This document shows, piece after piece, positions 6,587 to 13,629 of a stretch of 13,629 bases of DNA. Under the pieces are notes generated by a model. That model was not told the DNA's origin, searched no databases, and saw only the letters and a list, made by a program, of their open reading frames with translations. The position numbers and the translations under genes are program-made. The DNA lies in the NCBI GenBank assembly GCA_012519525.1, contig JAAYQB010000100.1:1-13629 (forward strand), written 5' to 3'. How positions within the stretch are numbered: the stretch's first letter is position 1; each line of letters starts with the position of its first letter. The DNA is from Bacteroidales bacterium. Its GTDB lineage: Bacteria; Bacteroidota; Bacteroidia; Bacteroidales; WCHB1-69.

Positions 6587-8242
6587 CTACATATACCGAT
6601 AGTCAGGACCGTTATCTCCGTTAGGAAGATGCCAACTAATTCTATTATCTACACTTTTAATATCGCACGTTTTACAATGAACACAGTTTTCAAAATGTAT
6701 CCTCAACTCTTGACTGCCGTCTTTTTTTGTATGTATTTCATACACTTCTGCAGGACAAAAATATTGACAAGGGGCTCCGTATTCTTTAATATTGATTTCA
6801 TTGAAAGCAGCAACATCGCTCACTCTTAGATGAGGCACTTGGTTTTCGTCGTGATGTACACCGCTATAATACACATCGGTAGCTTTATCGAAAGTGTATT
6901 CTTTATCGAAATCACATTGATTTTTAAATCGTTCTTTAAATGTTTTCCTTTTATAATTTTTTAACTTTTTGGTAGTTTCGCTGTCGCTTTTCGGATAAAG
7001 TCTTCCTCTCAAGCCTGCTCCTCCCGTGATAAATTGAAAAGCAAACTGTATTCCTCCGGCAATCAAACCATCGGCAAAAGCCTGTCTGACATTACGCACC
7101 GGATACATTTCTTTGTAAATAACACTGTTTTTAATTGCCCTTTCGTAGGCAGACAGTGTCGTTTCCGAAAAATCATTTTTCACCAATGCTTCTACGATTG
7201 TTTGAGCTGCCAAGATTGCCGAATACATTGCCAAATGAATGCCCTTTAAAGCCGGCATCGCTAAAAAACCTGCTGCATCACCCACTATCAACGCATTATC
7301 TACGGTTAGTTTAGGAATGGCATAATAACCTCCTTCGGGTAAAGTTTTGGCTCCATATTCCAATAGTTTTCCACCTTGAATCATCTTTTTTATAAAAGGA
7401 TGTGTTTTCCAAATCTGAAAAGCATGATGTATGTCGAAAGTAGGATCTTGATAATCTAAACCCACCACCAAGCCTAAGGCTAATTTATTGTTTTTTAACC
7501 CGTAAATAAATCCGCCTCCGAAAGCCTCATTCATCAAAGGATAGCCCATGGTATGATACACTTTACCTGCCTTGATTCTTCCTTCGGGAACACTCCATAA
7601 CTCTTTGCAACCCAGAGAAAACATTTGATTATTACGATTTTCATCCAAACGAAACTTTCGTACGAGAGCTTGTGTCAATGTGCCGCGAACACCTTCGGCA
7701 AAAACGACAACATCCGCTAATATTTTTGTCCCTTCTTGAAAATTAAGCATCGGATTTCCTAAGCCATCAACTCCCGTATCTATCGTTTTAGCACCTACGA
7801 CACGTCCGTTTTCATAAAGAATTTCGTTGACGGAAAAACCGCTGTAAATCTCTACTCCTTTTTCCTCTGCAACACTTGCCATGTATTGACAAAGTTGAGA
7901 AAGCGATGCCACATAATTGCCTTTGTTTCTCATATAAGGAATGGGAAACGGAAGTTTGATTTTTCTTTTTTTACTCAACAGCACTATTTTATCTTTAACG
8001 ACTTTCGTATCAAAAGGGATTTCGTTAAAATCTCTGTCTTTAAACAGCAACTTAAACACCTCCGGAACAACTATAGCTCCCGACAAAGTATGGCTGCCTA
8101 TTGCCTTTCCTTTTTCAATGAGCATGATACGTTTTTTAATTTGTTGCTCTTCGAAAAGATTGGCTAAATGTACGGCTGCCGACAAACCCGCCGGACCGCC
8201 ACCAATAATTAAAACATTCGTATTAACTGTATTGCTATCCAT
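6587..8242 (-). CDS. Electron transfer flavoprotein:quinone oxidoreductase (ETF-QO, FixC-FixX type)
   Basis: A 551-residue full-length ETF-QO that takes electrons from reduced ETF through FAD and one 4Fe-4S cluster to membrane quinone (menaquinone is expected in Bacteroidota). The N-terminal dinucleotide fold has LIIGGGPAGLSAAVHLA (11-27); SHTLSGAIV, a GGGFIYGL strand and the FAD segment VGDAAGFLAMPALKGIHLAM follow the family closely. The C-terminal ferredoxin-like domain has CPAEVYEI (Cys496) and CVHCKTCDIK (Cys520, Cys523, Cys526), matching the four cluster ligands of the mitochondrial enzyme, and ends in GPDYRYM. In FixABCX systems this domain is a separate protein, FixX. The enzyme should be monotopic at the inner face of the membrane. 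The start is four bases after the glucosaminidase stop, and the fused ETF gene follows 10 bases downstream, so these are one transcript. Confidence 0.94.
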   Translation of the reverse strand: MDSNTVNTNVLIIGGGPAGLSAAVHLANLFEEQQIKKRIMLIEKGKAIGSHTLSGAIVVPEVFKLLFKDRDFNEIPFDTKVVKDKIVLLSKKRKIKLPFPIPYMRNKGNYVASLSQLCQYMASVAEEKGVEIYSGFSVNEILYENGRVVGAKTIDTGVDGLGNPMLNFQEGTKILADVVVFAEGVRGTLTQALVRKFRLDENRNNQMFSLGCKELWSVPEGRIKAGKVYHTMGYPLMNEAFGGGFIYGLKNNKLALGLVVGLDYQDPTFDIHHAFQIWKTHPFIKKMIQGGKLLEYGAKTLPEGGYYAIPKLTVDNALIVGDAAGFLAMPALKGIHLAMYSAILAAQTIVEALVKNDFSETTLSAYERAIKNSVIYKEMYPVRNVRQAFADGLIAGGIQFAFQFITGGAGLRGRLYPKSDSETTKKLKNYKRKTFKERFKNQCDFDKEYTFDKATDVYYSGVHHDENQVPHLRVSDVAAFNEINIKEYGAPCQYFCPAEVYEIHTKKDGSQELRIHFENCVHCKTCDIKSVDNRISWHLPNGDNGPDYRYM

Positions 8243-8246
8243 TGAG

Positions 8247-9209
8247 TTATTTTAACATAATAGTGGTTCCTGACGGTATTCTTGAGTCTTTGCTTAGGTT
8301 ATTTAATCTTCTTAAAGATTTTTCTCTTACCCCATAACGCTGTGCTATATCGCGTAAACTTTCGCCTATGGCAACTATATGAGTGCCGACATACTGATTG
8401 GATTTTGCTTTTTTAGCAATGTACACTATTTCATTTTCTTTCGGACGGTAGTTGCGTTGCTTTACGTCATTGTATTTACGCAATTGACTCACCGTTAATT
8501 GTACATCTACTGCAATATCGTAATAAGTTTCTCCTTTTTTGGCAAAAACAAAATAAGTTTTATTGTTCAAGTAAACGGAACGAGTCGTATAAGGATAATC
8601 AACTGAAGTATATTCTTTATTATCAACAGTTCCCTGACTTTGATTTTGTTTTGATTTATCGGGACTATCTTTTTTCAATTTTGCTTCAGCATACGTTTTT
8701 GTATCGTATTGATTGAGGGCATATTTTTCAATCAGCAGAATGAGGCGTTCGGCATAATTGGGGTCGGTGGCATAACCGCATTTCTTTAGTCCTTTCGCCC
8801 ACGATTGATAATCCGTTATATTTAAATCAAACAAACTTGCGTATCTCGGTTTCTTTAAAAAATCCGAATGGTCGTTATAAGAATCTTCTACAGAAGCATA
8901 GGAACGAAAACATTCGTTTTTTTTATCGTCGTCTTTGAAATAGGTTTTGCCTTCCCATCCTGCATGGCATTTGATTCCGAAATGATTGTTGGCATTGCGA
9001 GCCAAGTCGCTTGTGCCTGCAGCCGACTCCAAAATACCTTGTGCCAAAGTAATGCTTGCAGGAATGCCATAGTCTTCCATTTTTTTTACAGCCAAATCGC
9101 TATAGGTTTCAATATATGTCTCAATGTCTTTTGTCGTATATTGTGCCTGTAAGCTCATTGTGAACAACAACAAACATACGTAGAGCAATAACTTATTTTT
9201 CAATACCAT
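8247..9209 (-). CDS. Secreted glucosaminidase (GH73) with two LysM domains
   Basis: A 320-residue exported cell-wall hydrolase predicted to cut the glycan strands of peptidoglycan at N-acetylglucosamine. A signal peptide covers about residues 1-22 (basic start, LLLYVCLLLF core, likely cleavage after LQA). The GH73-type catalytic domain (about 25-170) shows ITLAQGILESAAGTS (53-67) with Glu61 as candidate acid, then NNHFGIKC (74-81), a conserved FRSYASVEDSYNDH segment (101-114) and GYATDPNYAERLI (145-157). A K/S/Q-rich linker leads to two LysM-type modules at about 219-264 and 276-320 (THIVAIGESLRDIAQRYGV), which bind glycan. A -7 promoter box lies about 31 bases before the ATG. The gene is read together with ETF-QO, from which it is separated by four bases, although no functional link is evident. 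Confidence 0.92.
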   Translation of the reverse strand: MVLKNKLLLYVCLLLFTMSLQAQYTTKDIETYIETYSDLAVKKMEDYGIPASITLAQGILESAAGTSDLARNANNHFGIKCHAGWEGKTYFKDDDKKNECFRSYASVEDSYNDHSDFLKKPRYASLFDLNITDYQSWAKGLKKCGYATDPNYAERLILLIEKYALNQYDTKTYAEAKLKKDSPDKSKQNQSQGTVDNKEYTSVDYPYTTRSVYLNNKTYFVFAKKGETYYDIAVDVQLTVSQLRKYNDVKQRNYRPKENEIVYIAKKAKSNQYVGTHIVAIGESLRDIAQRYGVREKSLRRLNNLSKDSRIPSGTTIMLK

Positions 9210-9239
9210 ATTTAAATAATCTTAATATTTTTAATTTTA

Positions 9240-9247
9240 CAAAGATA
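9240..9247 (-). promoter_or_regulatory. Bacteroidota -7 element for the glucosaminidase-ETF unit
   Basis: On the minus strand this reads TATCTTTG, a perfect TAnnTTTG box, giving a leader of about 25 bases before the ATG at 9209 with an A/T-rich, Shine-Dalgarno-free translation start. No good -33 TTTG was found at the expected spacing. Just upstream on the same strand is a run of eight T after a weak four-pair stem, possibly a feeble terminator for the M13 peptidase gene ending at 9288. Confidence 0.6.
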
Positions 9248-9287
9248 GCAAAAAAAACAGTATTGTCTATTGGGAAAAAATCGTTTT

Positions 9288-11336
9288 TTACCAAATATTC
9301 GCTTGTTTATCGGAAGGTAAATACATGGCATCACCTTCTTTTACTTTGAAAGCCTTGATAAAAGCAGGGATATGCGGCAAAGTTCCATTCACACGCCATT
9401 TACCCAATGAATGCGGGTCTTCTTTGGTACGACGGATAATTTCTTCGTCTCGGATATTGCCTGCCCAAACACCTGCATAAGCTATAAAGAAACGTTGTTC
9501 GGCGGTAAAACCGTCCATGTTTTCTTCTACCGTTCCTTGTTGTTTTGCTTTTTGTAAAGCCACATACGACACATTTACACCGCCATTATCGGCAATATTT
9601 TCGCCCAAAGTAAACAGTCCGTTAGCAAAAATTCCCGGCAACACCTCTATTTTATTAAAATAATCGACCAATACTTTTGTACGTTCTTCAAAATTTTTGC
9701 TGTCGGTTGCCGTCCACCAATCGTTGAGGTTCCCATTTTTATCATAATTCCTGCCTTGGTCGTCAAAGCCATGTGTCATTTCGTGTCCAATTACCACGCC
9801 TATAGCTCCATAGTTAACCGCATCGTCGGCTTGCATATCGAAAAAAGGCGGCTGTAAAATACCTGCCGGGAAACATATTTCGTTGGTTGTCGGATTGTAA
9901 TAAGCATTGACCGTTTGCGGTGTCATGAGCCATAAAGTTCTATCCACATCTTTGCCAACTTTACTTAATTGGTATTGAGCTTCAAATCGTACAGCACGTT
10001 GTACATTTGCGTAATAACTATCTTTTTTGATTACTAAACCCGAATAATCTCTCCATTTATCGGGATAGCCGATTTTCACAATCATGGCATTGAGCTTGTC
10101 TTTTGCTTTTTCTTTGGTATCTGCCGTCATCCATGTGTTTTGCTCAATGCGTTCTGCGAGGGCAACTCTCAAATTATCAACCAATTTTAACATACGTTCT
10201 TTGGCTTGAGGCGGAAAATATTTTTTCACATACATCTCGCCTACCGCCTCTCCCAAACTGCCGTCAACGGTAGCTACCACTCTTTTCCAACGAGGTTTTA
10301 TTTCGGTTTTCCCCGATAATACTTTTCCGTAAAAATCAAAAGTAGCCGCAACAAAATCGTCGCTCAAATAAGAAGAAGCATTTATAATATAATGCAAAGC
10401 TACATAAGCCTTTATCGTATTGAAATCGCTTGTTGTCAAAAGCGTATTTAAAGCCTCAATGTAAGCAGGTTGTCCAACATTTAAACTGTCTATATGCGAT
10501 ATGCCCAAGCCTTTTAAGTACAAAGGGACATCAATAGCGGACATCATTTTCTGTAAATCGGCAACGGAAATATAATTGTACGTTTTATAAGGGTCGCGTA
10601 AATCAATTTTATCCATATTTATTTTTGCCATTTCGGTCTCTAACTTCAAAACAGCTTTCGCAACGGCTTCTTCTTTTCCTTCTATCTTTGCCATTTTATT
10701 ATAAGCTGATAGCTTCATTATTTTGACCAAAAGTACCTCATACTGCTCGCGTACTTTCTGCATCTCTTCTTCCAAATAGTAGTCGCGGTCGCCTATTCCT
10801 AAACCCGATTGCCACAACCAAGCAATGTTCTTATTGCTGTTTTGAGGATTAGCTTCGGCAAAGACAGTGAAAAACACATCAGTACCTCCCAAATGCAAAT
10901 CTACTAATTGTGCCGACAAATCTTTTATGGATTTCATAGCAATAATTGCCTGCAAACCGGCTTCAATCGTCGAAGCTCCTTGCTTTTCTAAAAGCACGCT
11001 ATCCATTCCCATATTGTATAAATCGCCGATTTTTTGAGCTATCGAATTATCTTTATGAGACTTGGAAGCTATTTCTATCATTAGTTCCTTTAGTTGTTCT
11101 TGGTTTTCTTCTCCTAATTTGTCGAAACTTCCATAACGAGCATATTCACCCGTCAACGGATACTGTTGCATCCAACCTCCGCAAGCATATTGATAAAAGT
11201 CGTGAGCCGGACTGACAGTCGTATCCAAATACGATTGATTAATTCCTGAGTTTAACATATTCTTTTCTTTTTGATTGCATGCCGACATGCCGATTAATAA
11301 ACTAATACCTATTAGTATTCCTTGTTTTTTTATCAT
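9288..11336 (-). CDS. pepO: M13-family zinc metallopeptidase lipoprotein (PepO/neprilysin type)
   Basis: A 682-residue endopeptidase of family M13, expected to cleave short peptides outside the cytoplasm. The N-terminus has a lipoprotein signal with GMSAC; Cys20 would be lipidated, so the enzyme sits on a membrane facing the periplasm or outside. After SPAHDFYQYACGGW (42-55), typical of the M13 N-terminal domain, come NAYYNP (477-482; substrate backbone binding), the zinc motif VIGHEMTHGFDDQG (515-528; His518, Glu519, His522), GENIADNGGV (578-587; Glu579 as third ligand and Asp583) and KWRVNGTLPHIPAF (646-659). All catalytic residues are present and the length is standard. The usual C-terminal CxxW is replaced by ANIW. 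It follows the TPR membrane protein gene by 42 bases without a visible own promoter, and precedes the glucosaminidase by 78 bases. Confidence 0.95.
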   Translation of the reverse strand: MIKKQGILIGISLLIGMSACNQKEKNMLNSGINQSYLDTTVSPAHDFYQYACGGWMQQYPLTGEYARYGSFDKLGEENQEQLKELMIEIASKSHKDNSIAQKIGDLYNMGMDSVLLEKQGASTIEAGLQAIIAMKSIKDLSAQLVDLHLGGTDVFFTVFAEANPQNSNKNIAWLWQSGLGIGDRDYYLEEEMQKVREQYEVLLVKIMKLSAYNKMAKIEGKEEAVAKAVLKLETEMAKINMDKIDLRDPYKTYNYISVADLQKMMSAIDVPLYLKGLGISHIDSLNVGQPAYIEALNTLLTTSDFNTIKAYVALHYIINASSYLSDDFVAATFDFYGKVLSGKTEIKPRWKRVVATVDGSLGEAVGEMYVKKYFPPQAKERMLKLVDNLRVALAERIEQNTWMTADTKEKAKDKLNAMIVKIGYPDKWRDYSGLVIKKDSYYANVQRAVRFEAQYQLSKVGKDVDRTLWLMTPQTVNAYYNPTTNEICFPAGILQPPFFDMQADDAVNYGAIGVVIGHEMTHGFDDQGRNYDKNGNLNDWWTATDSKNFEERTKVLVDYFNKIEVLPGIFANGLFTLGENIADNGGVNVSYVALQKAKQQGTVEENMDGFTAEQRFFIAYAGVWAGNIRDEEIIRRTKEDPHSLGKWRVNGTLPHIPAFIKAFKVKEGDAMYLPSDKQANIW

Positions 11337-11378
11337 ACCATATATTTTTAAATTATTTTATTTTAACGTGAAAACCAC

Positions 11379-13535
11379 TTAGTTATTTTTACTTTTTCCC
11401 ATATTGTAATAAAAATCCGCCGAATCTTTTTTATTGAGTTGATTCAATATATTTGCTTTTTCTATATATCCTGCCGATTTCTCCGGTTGCAAAGCAATTA
11501 ATTCATCGGCAGTAGCCAAAGCCTTTTCGTATTCTTGCCTATAAGCATGCAATTGGATTTTCATTTGATAAGCCGAAACATTGTTTCTATCTACATTTAA
11601 TGTATTATCGCACATCATTAAAGCCGAATCCAACTCATTGATACGGGCATAGCCTATGGCTAAATTGCTGTAACACGAAGCGGTATTTTCGGGATAATGC
11701 TGTAAATACAACTGAAAATAATAGCGTGCCGAATCCAATAAACCCATCATAGCATAGGAACTTCCAATGTCAAAACACACTATATGTTCGGTTTTATCTA
11801 TGTTTACGACATTCATATAATGATTTTTCGCTTTTTCATAATCGCCTTTTGTATAATAAACAATGGCAATATTATAATTCCCGTTCAGCGAATAAGGATT
11901 AATGGCTAAACATCGTTGATAATAATATTCGGCTGAATCTAAAAATCCTCTATTACGATAATAAGGTGATAATGAATAATAAGCATAGCCCAATCGTTCG
12001 TAAGCATTGGCATGATGCGGATAAATTTCCACGCCTTTGTGTATTGCCAAAATCGATTCCCAAAGATAAGCCCTATAGAATAAATTATTTTTTTCATACT
12101 CCTCATTGGTAAACACATTGCTGTTTTTAGCTTGGTATTCGTTTGCCTTGTCTCTCAATGCTTCGCCCCAGAAAAAGTTGATACGTGCACTTTTCGGCGA
12201 TTTTTTGACGTCGGCACCGTACAGGGTAAAATTATTTTCCCATTCTGCCGAACGTGCATAAGTTTTAGCCGTAAAAAACAGCAAAACCACCATCAGTACC
12301 GTCGCACTTATTCCCATTCGTCGCCTACACTCCACATTATCGCCTTCTCGCTCCATTCCCGAAAAACGGTAAAGCAAATAAGCCAATGCAATACAGTAAG
12401 AAAGAGAAGGAATAAACACAAATCTCTCGGCAAAAGAAGCACCAATTAAATACACTAAATTGCTATAAACACTCATCGTAACCACAAAAAACAAAACAGC
12501 ATAAGCTATCGGATGTTTTTGACGTGTTCTTTTGAGAGCATAAATTACCAATAAAAGATAAACACACAAGGACAATAAGGCTTTCCAATTCATAAAATTG
12601 ACCACAGGCAATTGATTAAAAGAATAATCGCACACTTGCTGATAAGGAATAATCAACAAAAGCAAATATTTGCCTAACAACATAATAGCACTTGCCCATC
12701 GCGTCGTAAGCGGTTCACCTGCCAAGTAGTTTTGCATGGTCGTAACATAAGAAGCCGGATAGTCGCTTAAAACAAAAAACCGTACTATCAGATAAATAAT
12801 TATAGGCAATGCTATCGTTCCCGTTAAATACATATACTGTCGCTTGCTTGCCTTACGGAAAAAATAAATCGTTAAAGGAATTCCTACCAAAAAAGTAACG
12901 GCACTCTCTTTGGAAAACATGGCAATCAGAAACGATAAAAACACTCCTAATAAGAAAATAGGCTTCTGTTTATCAATATATTGAAAAGCAAACCATAAAG
13001 TAGCCAATATAAAAAAGAGCAATAAAATATCGTCTCTTCCTTTGATGTTGGCAACTACCTCCGTATGCAAAGGATGGGCAGCATATAAAATCGTGATAAT
13101 CAATGGAAGCAACGGATGTTGCTTTACAAACATTTTACGTAACACAATAAAAAGCAGCACTAAACTCACTGCATACCATAACACATTCAAGATATGGTGA
13201 AATTGCGGATTATCAGGCGAAATTTGCCACTCGGTAGCAAACACCAACAAAGAAACAGGACGGTACTGATAAGCCTCCGGTTTTAATTTTATTCCGTGCA
13301 TAGAGTGAGTTGTCAATATATCGCCGTAGCCTTTAACGCCTTGTTTTACATGTATATTGTCGCTAACAACTACAGTGTCGTCCAAAGCCCATTGGTGCTG
13401 AAATGTGTTGCTATACAAAACAAAAGCAAACAAAAATATCCCTATGTAAAAATACCATTCTTTTATAGAGGACAATGCCTTTGTTTTATTTTCGTCGGAT
13501 GACGTGAATGCCGTTTCTTGTTTTTTCTGTCTCAT
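11379..13535 (-). CDS. TMTC-like multi-pass membrane protein with C-terminal TPR repeats
   Basis: A 718-residue inner-membrane protein: about 11-12 transmembrane helices in residues 27-425, then about six TPR units in 508-714. The membrane half resembles the GT-C fold of eukaryotic TMTC proteins (protein O-mannosyltransferases): an early acidic pair in WALDDTVVV (Asp52, Asp53) in the first loop, YQYRPVSLL (89-97), AAHPLHTEVVANIKGRDD (152-169) and ASFAERFVFIPSLSYC (366-381), which parallels the ERxLYxPS motif of that family. Role as a glycosyltransferase is inferred. Start choice: ATG at 13535 has an A-rich leader (AAAAAAGTCAAT). The frame stays open to an in-frame ATG at 13562 and a TTG at 13586, but a -7 box at 13591-13598 puts the transcript start near 13585, which rules out the TTG. 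The 13562 ATG (nine residues longer) remains possible. Confidence 0.82.
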   Translation of the reverse strand: MRQKKQETAFTSSDENKTKALSSIKEWYFYIGIFLFAFVLYSNTFQHQWALDDTVVVSDNIHVKQGVKGYGDILTTHSMHGIKLKPEAYQYRPVSLLVFATEWQISPDNPQFHHILNVLWYAVSLVLLFIVLRKMFVKQHPLLPLIITILYAAHPLHTEVVANIKGRDDILLLFFILATLWFAFQYIDKQKPIFLLGVFLSFLIAMFSKESAVTFLVGIPLTIYFFRKASKRQYMYLTGTIALPIIIYLIVRFFVLSDYPASYVTTMQNYLAGEPLTTRWASAIMLLGKYLLLLIIPYQQVCDYSFNQLPVVNFMNWKALLSLCVYLLLVIYALKRTRQKHPIAYAVLFFVVTMSVYSNLVYLIGASFAERFVFIPSLSYCIALAYLLYRFSGMEREGDNVECRRRMGISATVLMVVLLFFTAKTYARSAEWENNFTLYGADVKKSPKSARINFFWGEALRDKANEYQAKNSNVFTNEEYEKNNLFYRAYLWESILAIHKGVEIYPHHANAYERLGYAYYSLSPYYRNRGFLDSAEYYYQRCLAINPYSLNGNYNIAIVYYTKGDYEKAKNHYMNVVNIDKTEHIVCFDIGSSYAMMGLLDSARYYFQLYLQHYPENTASCYSNLAIGYARINELDSALMMCDNTLNVDRNNVSAYQMKIQLHAYRQEYEKALATADELIALQPEKSAGYIEKANILNQLNKKDSADFYYNMGKSKNN

Positions 13536-13590
13536 ATTGACTTTTTTACGCTGTGATACCATGACTATCTGTATTAATAAAAACAATATG

Positions 13591-13598
13591 CAAAGATA
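13591..13598 (-). promoter_or_regulatory. Bacteroidota -7 element for the TMTC-like gene
   Basis: The minus strand reads TATCTTTG, identical to the box ahead of the glucosaminidase gene. Transcription would start near 13585, giving a leader of about 50 bases to the ATG at 13535 or about 23 bases to the one at 13562. The upstream part of the promoter has only 31 bases in the window, and no clear TTTG at -33 is visible in it. Confidence 0.6.
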
Positions 13599-13629
13599 GT
13601 GTTTTTTTTATTAGTGTCCTATAAAAAAT

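Noticed and set aside
6476..6829. A plus-strand open frame spanning the ETF/ETF-QO junction, and similar ones at 7886-8255
   Set aside because: They lie opposite well-supported genes, lack domain signatures and have no promoter or start context.
9250..9286. Weak stem followed by eight T after the M13 peptidase gene as an intrinsic terminator
   Set aside because: The best stem has only about four pairs with one G-T; too weak to list as a feature.
1..13629. Search for CRISPR repeats, tRNA or rRNA genes, insertion sequences, phage genes or defence systems
   Set aside because: No direct-repeat series, cloverleaf-like sequence, transposase or integrase motif was seen; the window is ordinary chromosomal gene content.

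Overview
The window looks like chromosome of a Bacteroidota bacterium, probably Bacteroidales-like; genus cannot be told from sequence alone. The reasons are low GC, two copies of the TATCTTTG form of the Bacteroidota -7 promoter element (TAnnTTTG) plus one TATTTTTG, A-rich leaders instead of Shine-Dalgarno sites, two lipoproteins with short N-terminal signals, and the gene families present (M13 peptidase lipoprotein, GH73-LysM glucosaminidase, membrane-TPR protein). Codon use looks uniform. No tRNA, rRNA, insertion sequence, phage gene or CRISPR array was seen. Genes are tightly packed.

Left part, + strand (1-4623): a small NTF2-like lipoprotein ends in a clear intrinsic terminator. It is followed at once by a membrane-anchored YiiX-like permuted papain-fold hydrolase. 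A second unit starts at a -7 box near 1290 and holds five closely spaced or overlapping genes: phosphoglycerate mutase (gpmA), a PPP-type metallophosphatase, tRNA m1G37 methyltransferase (trmD), a SpoU/TrmH-family RNA methyltransferase and an FMN-binding flavin reductase-like protein. Two SPOUT RNA methyltransferases therefore overlap in one operon.

Right part, - strand (4630-13598, read right to left): a TMTC-like multi-pass membrane protein with C-terminal TPRs, an M13 (PepO/neprilysin-type) zinc peptidase lipoprotein, then a promoter and a three-gene unit. That unit is a secreted glucosaminidase with LysM domains, a full-length ETF:quinone oxidoreductase, and a single-chain electron transfer flavoprotein in which EtfB is fused to EtfA. 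The two converging units end only 6 bases apart.

The most notable item is the ETF pair. The fused ETF has sequence features of the FixAB/anaerobic, potentially electron-bifurcating class (DGDTAHV in the EtfB half, a TADCT segment in the EtfA half). The quinone oxidoreductase next to it carries its 4Fe-4S domain on the same chain. The pair looks like a four-subunit EtfABCX/FixABCX system reduced to two polypeptides. Its dehydrogenase or NADH partner is not in the window, so bifurcation is an inference. The TMTC-like protein, a candidate protein O-glycosyltransferase, is the second item worth a look.
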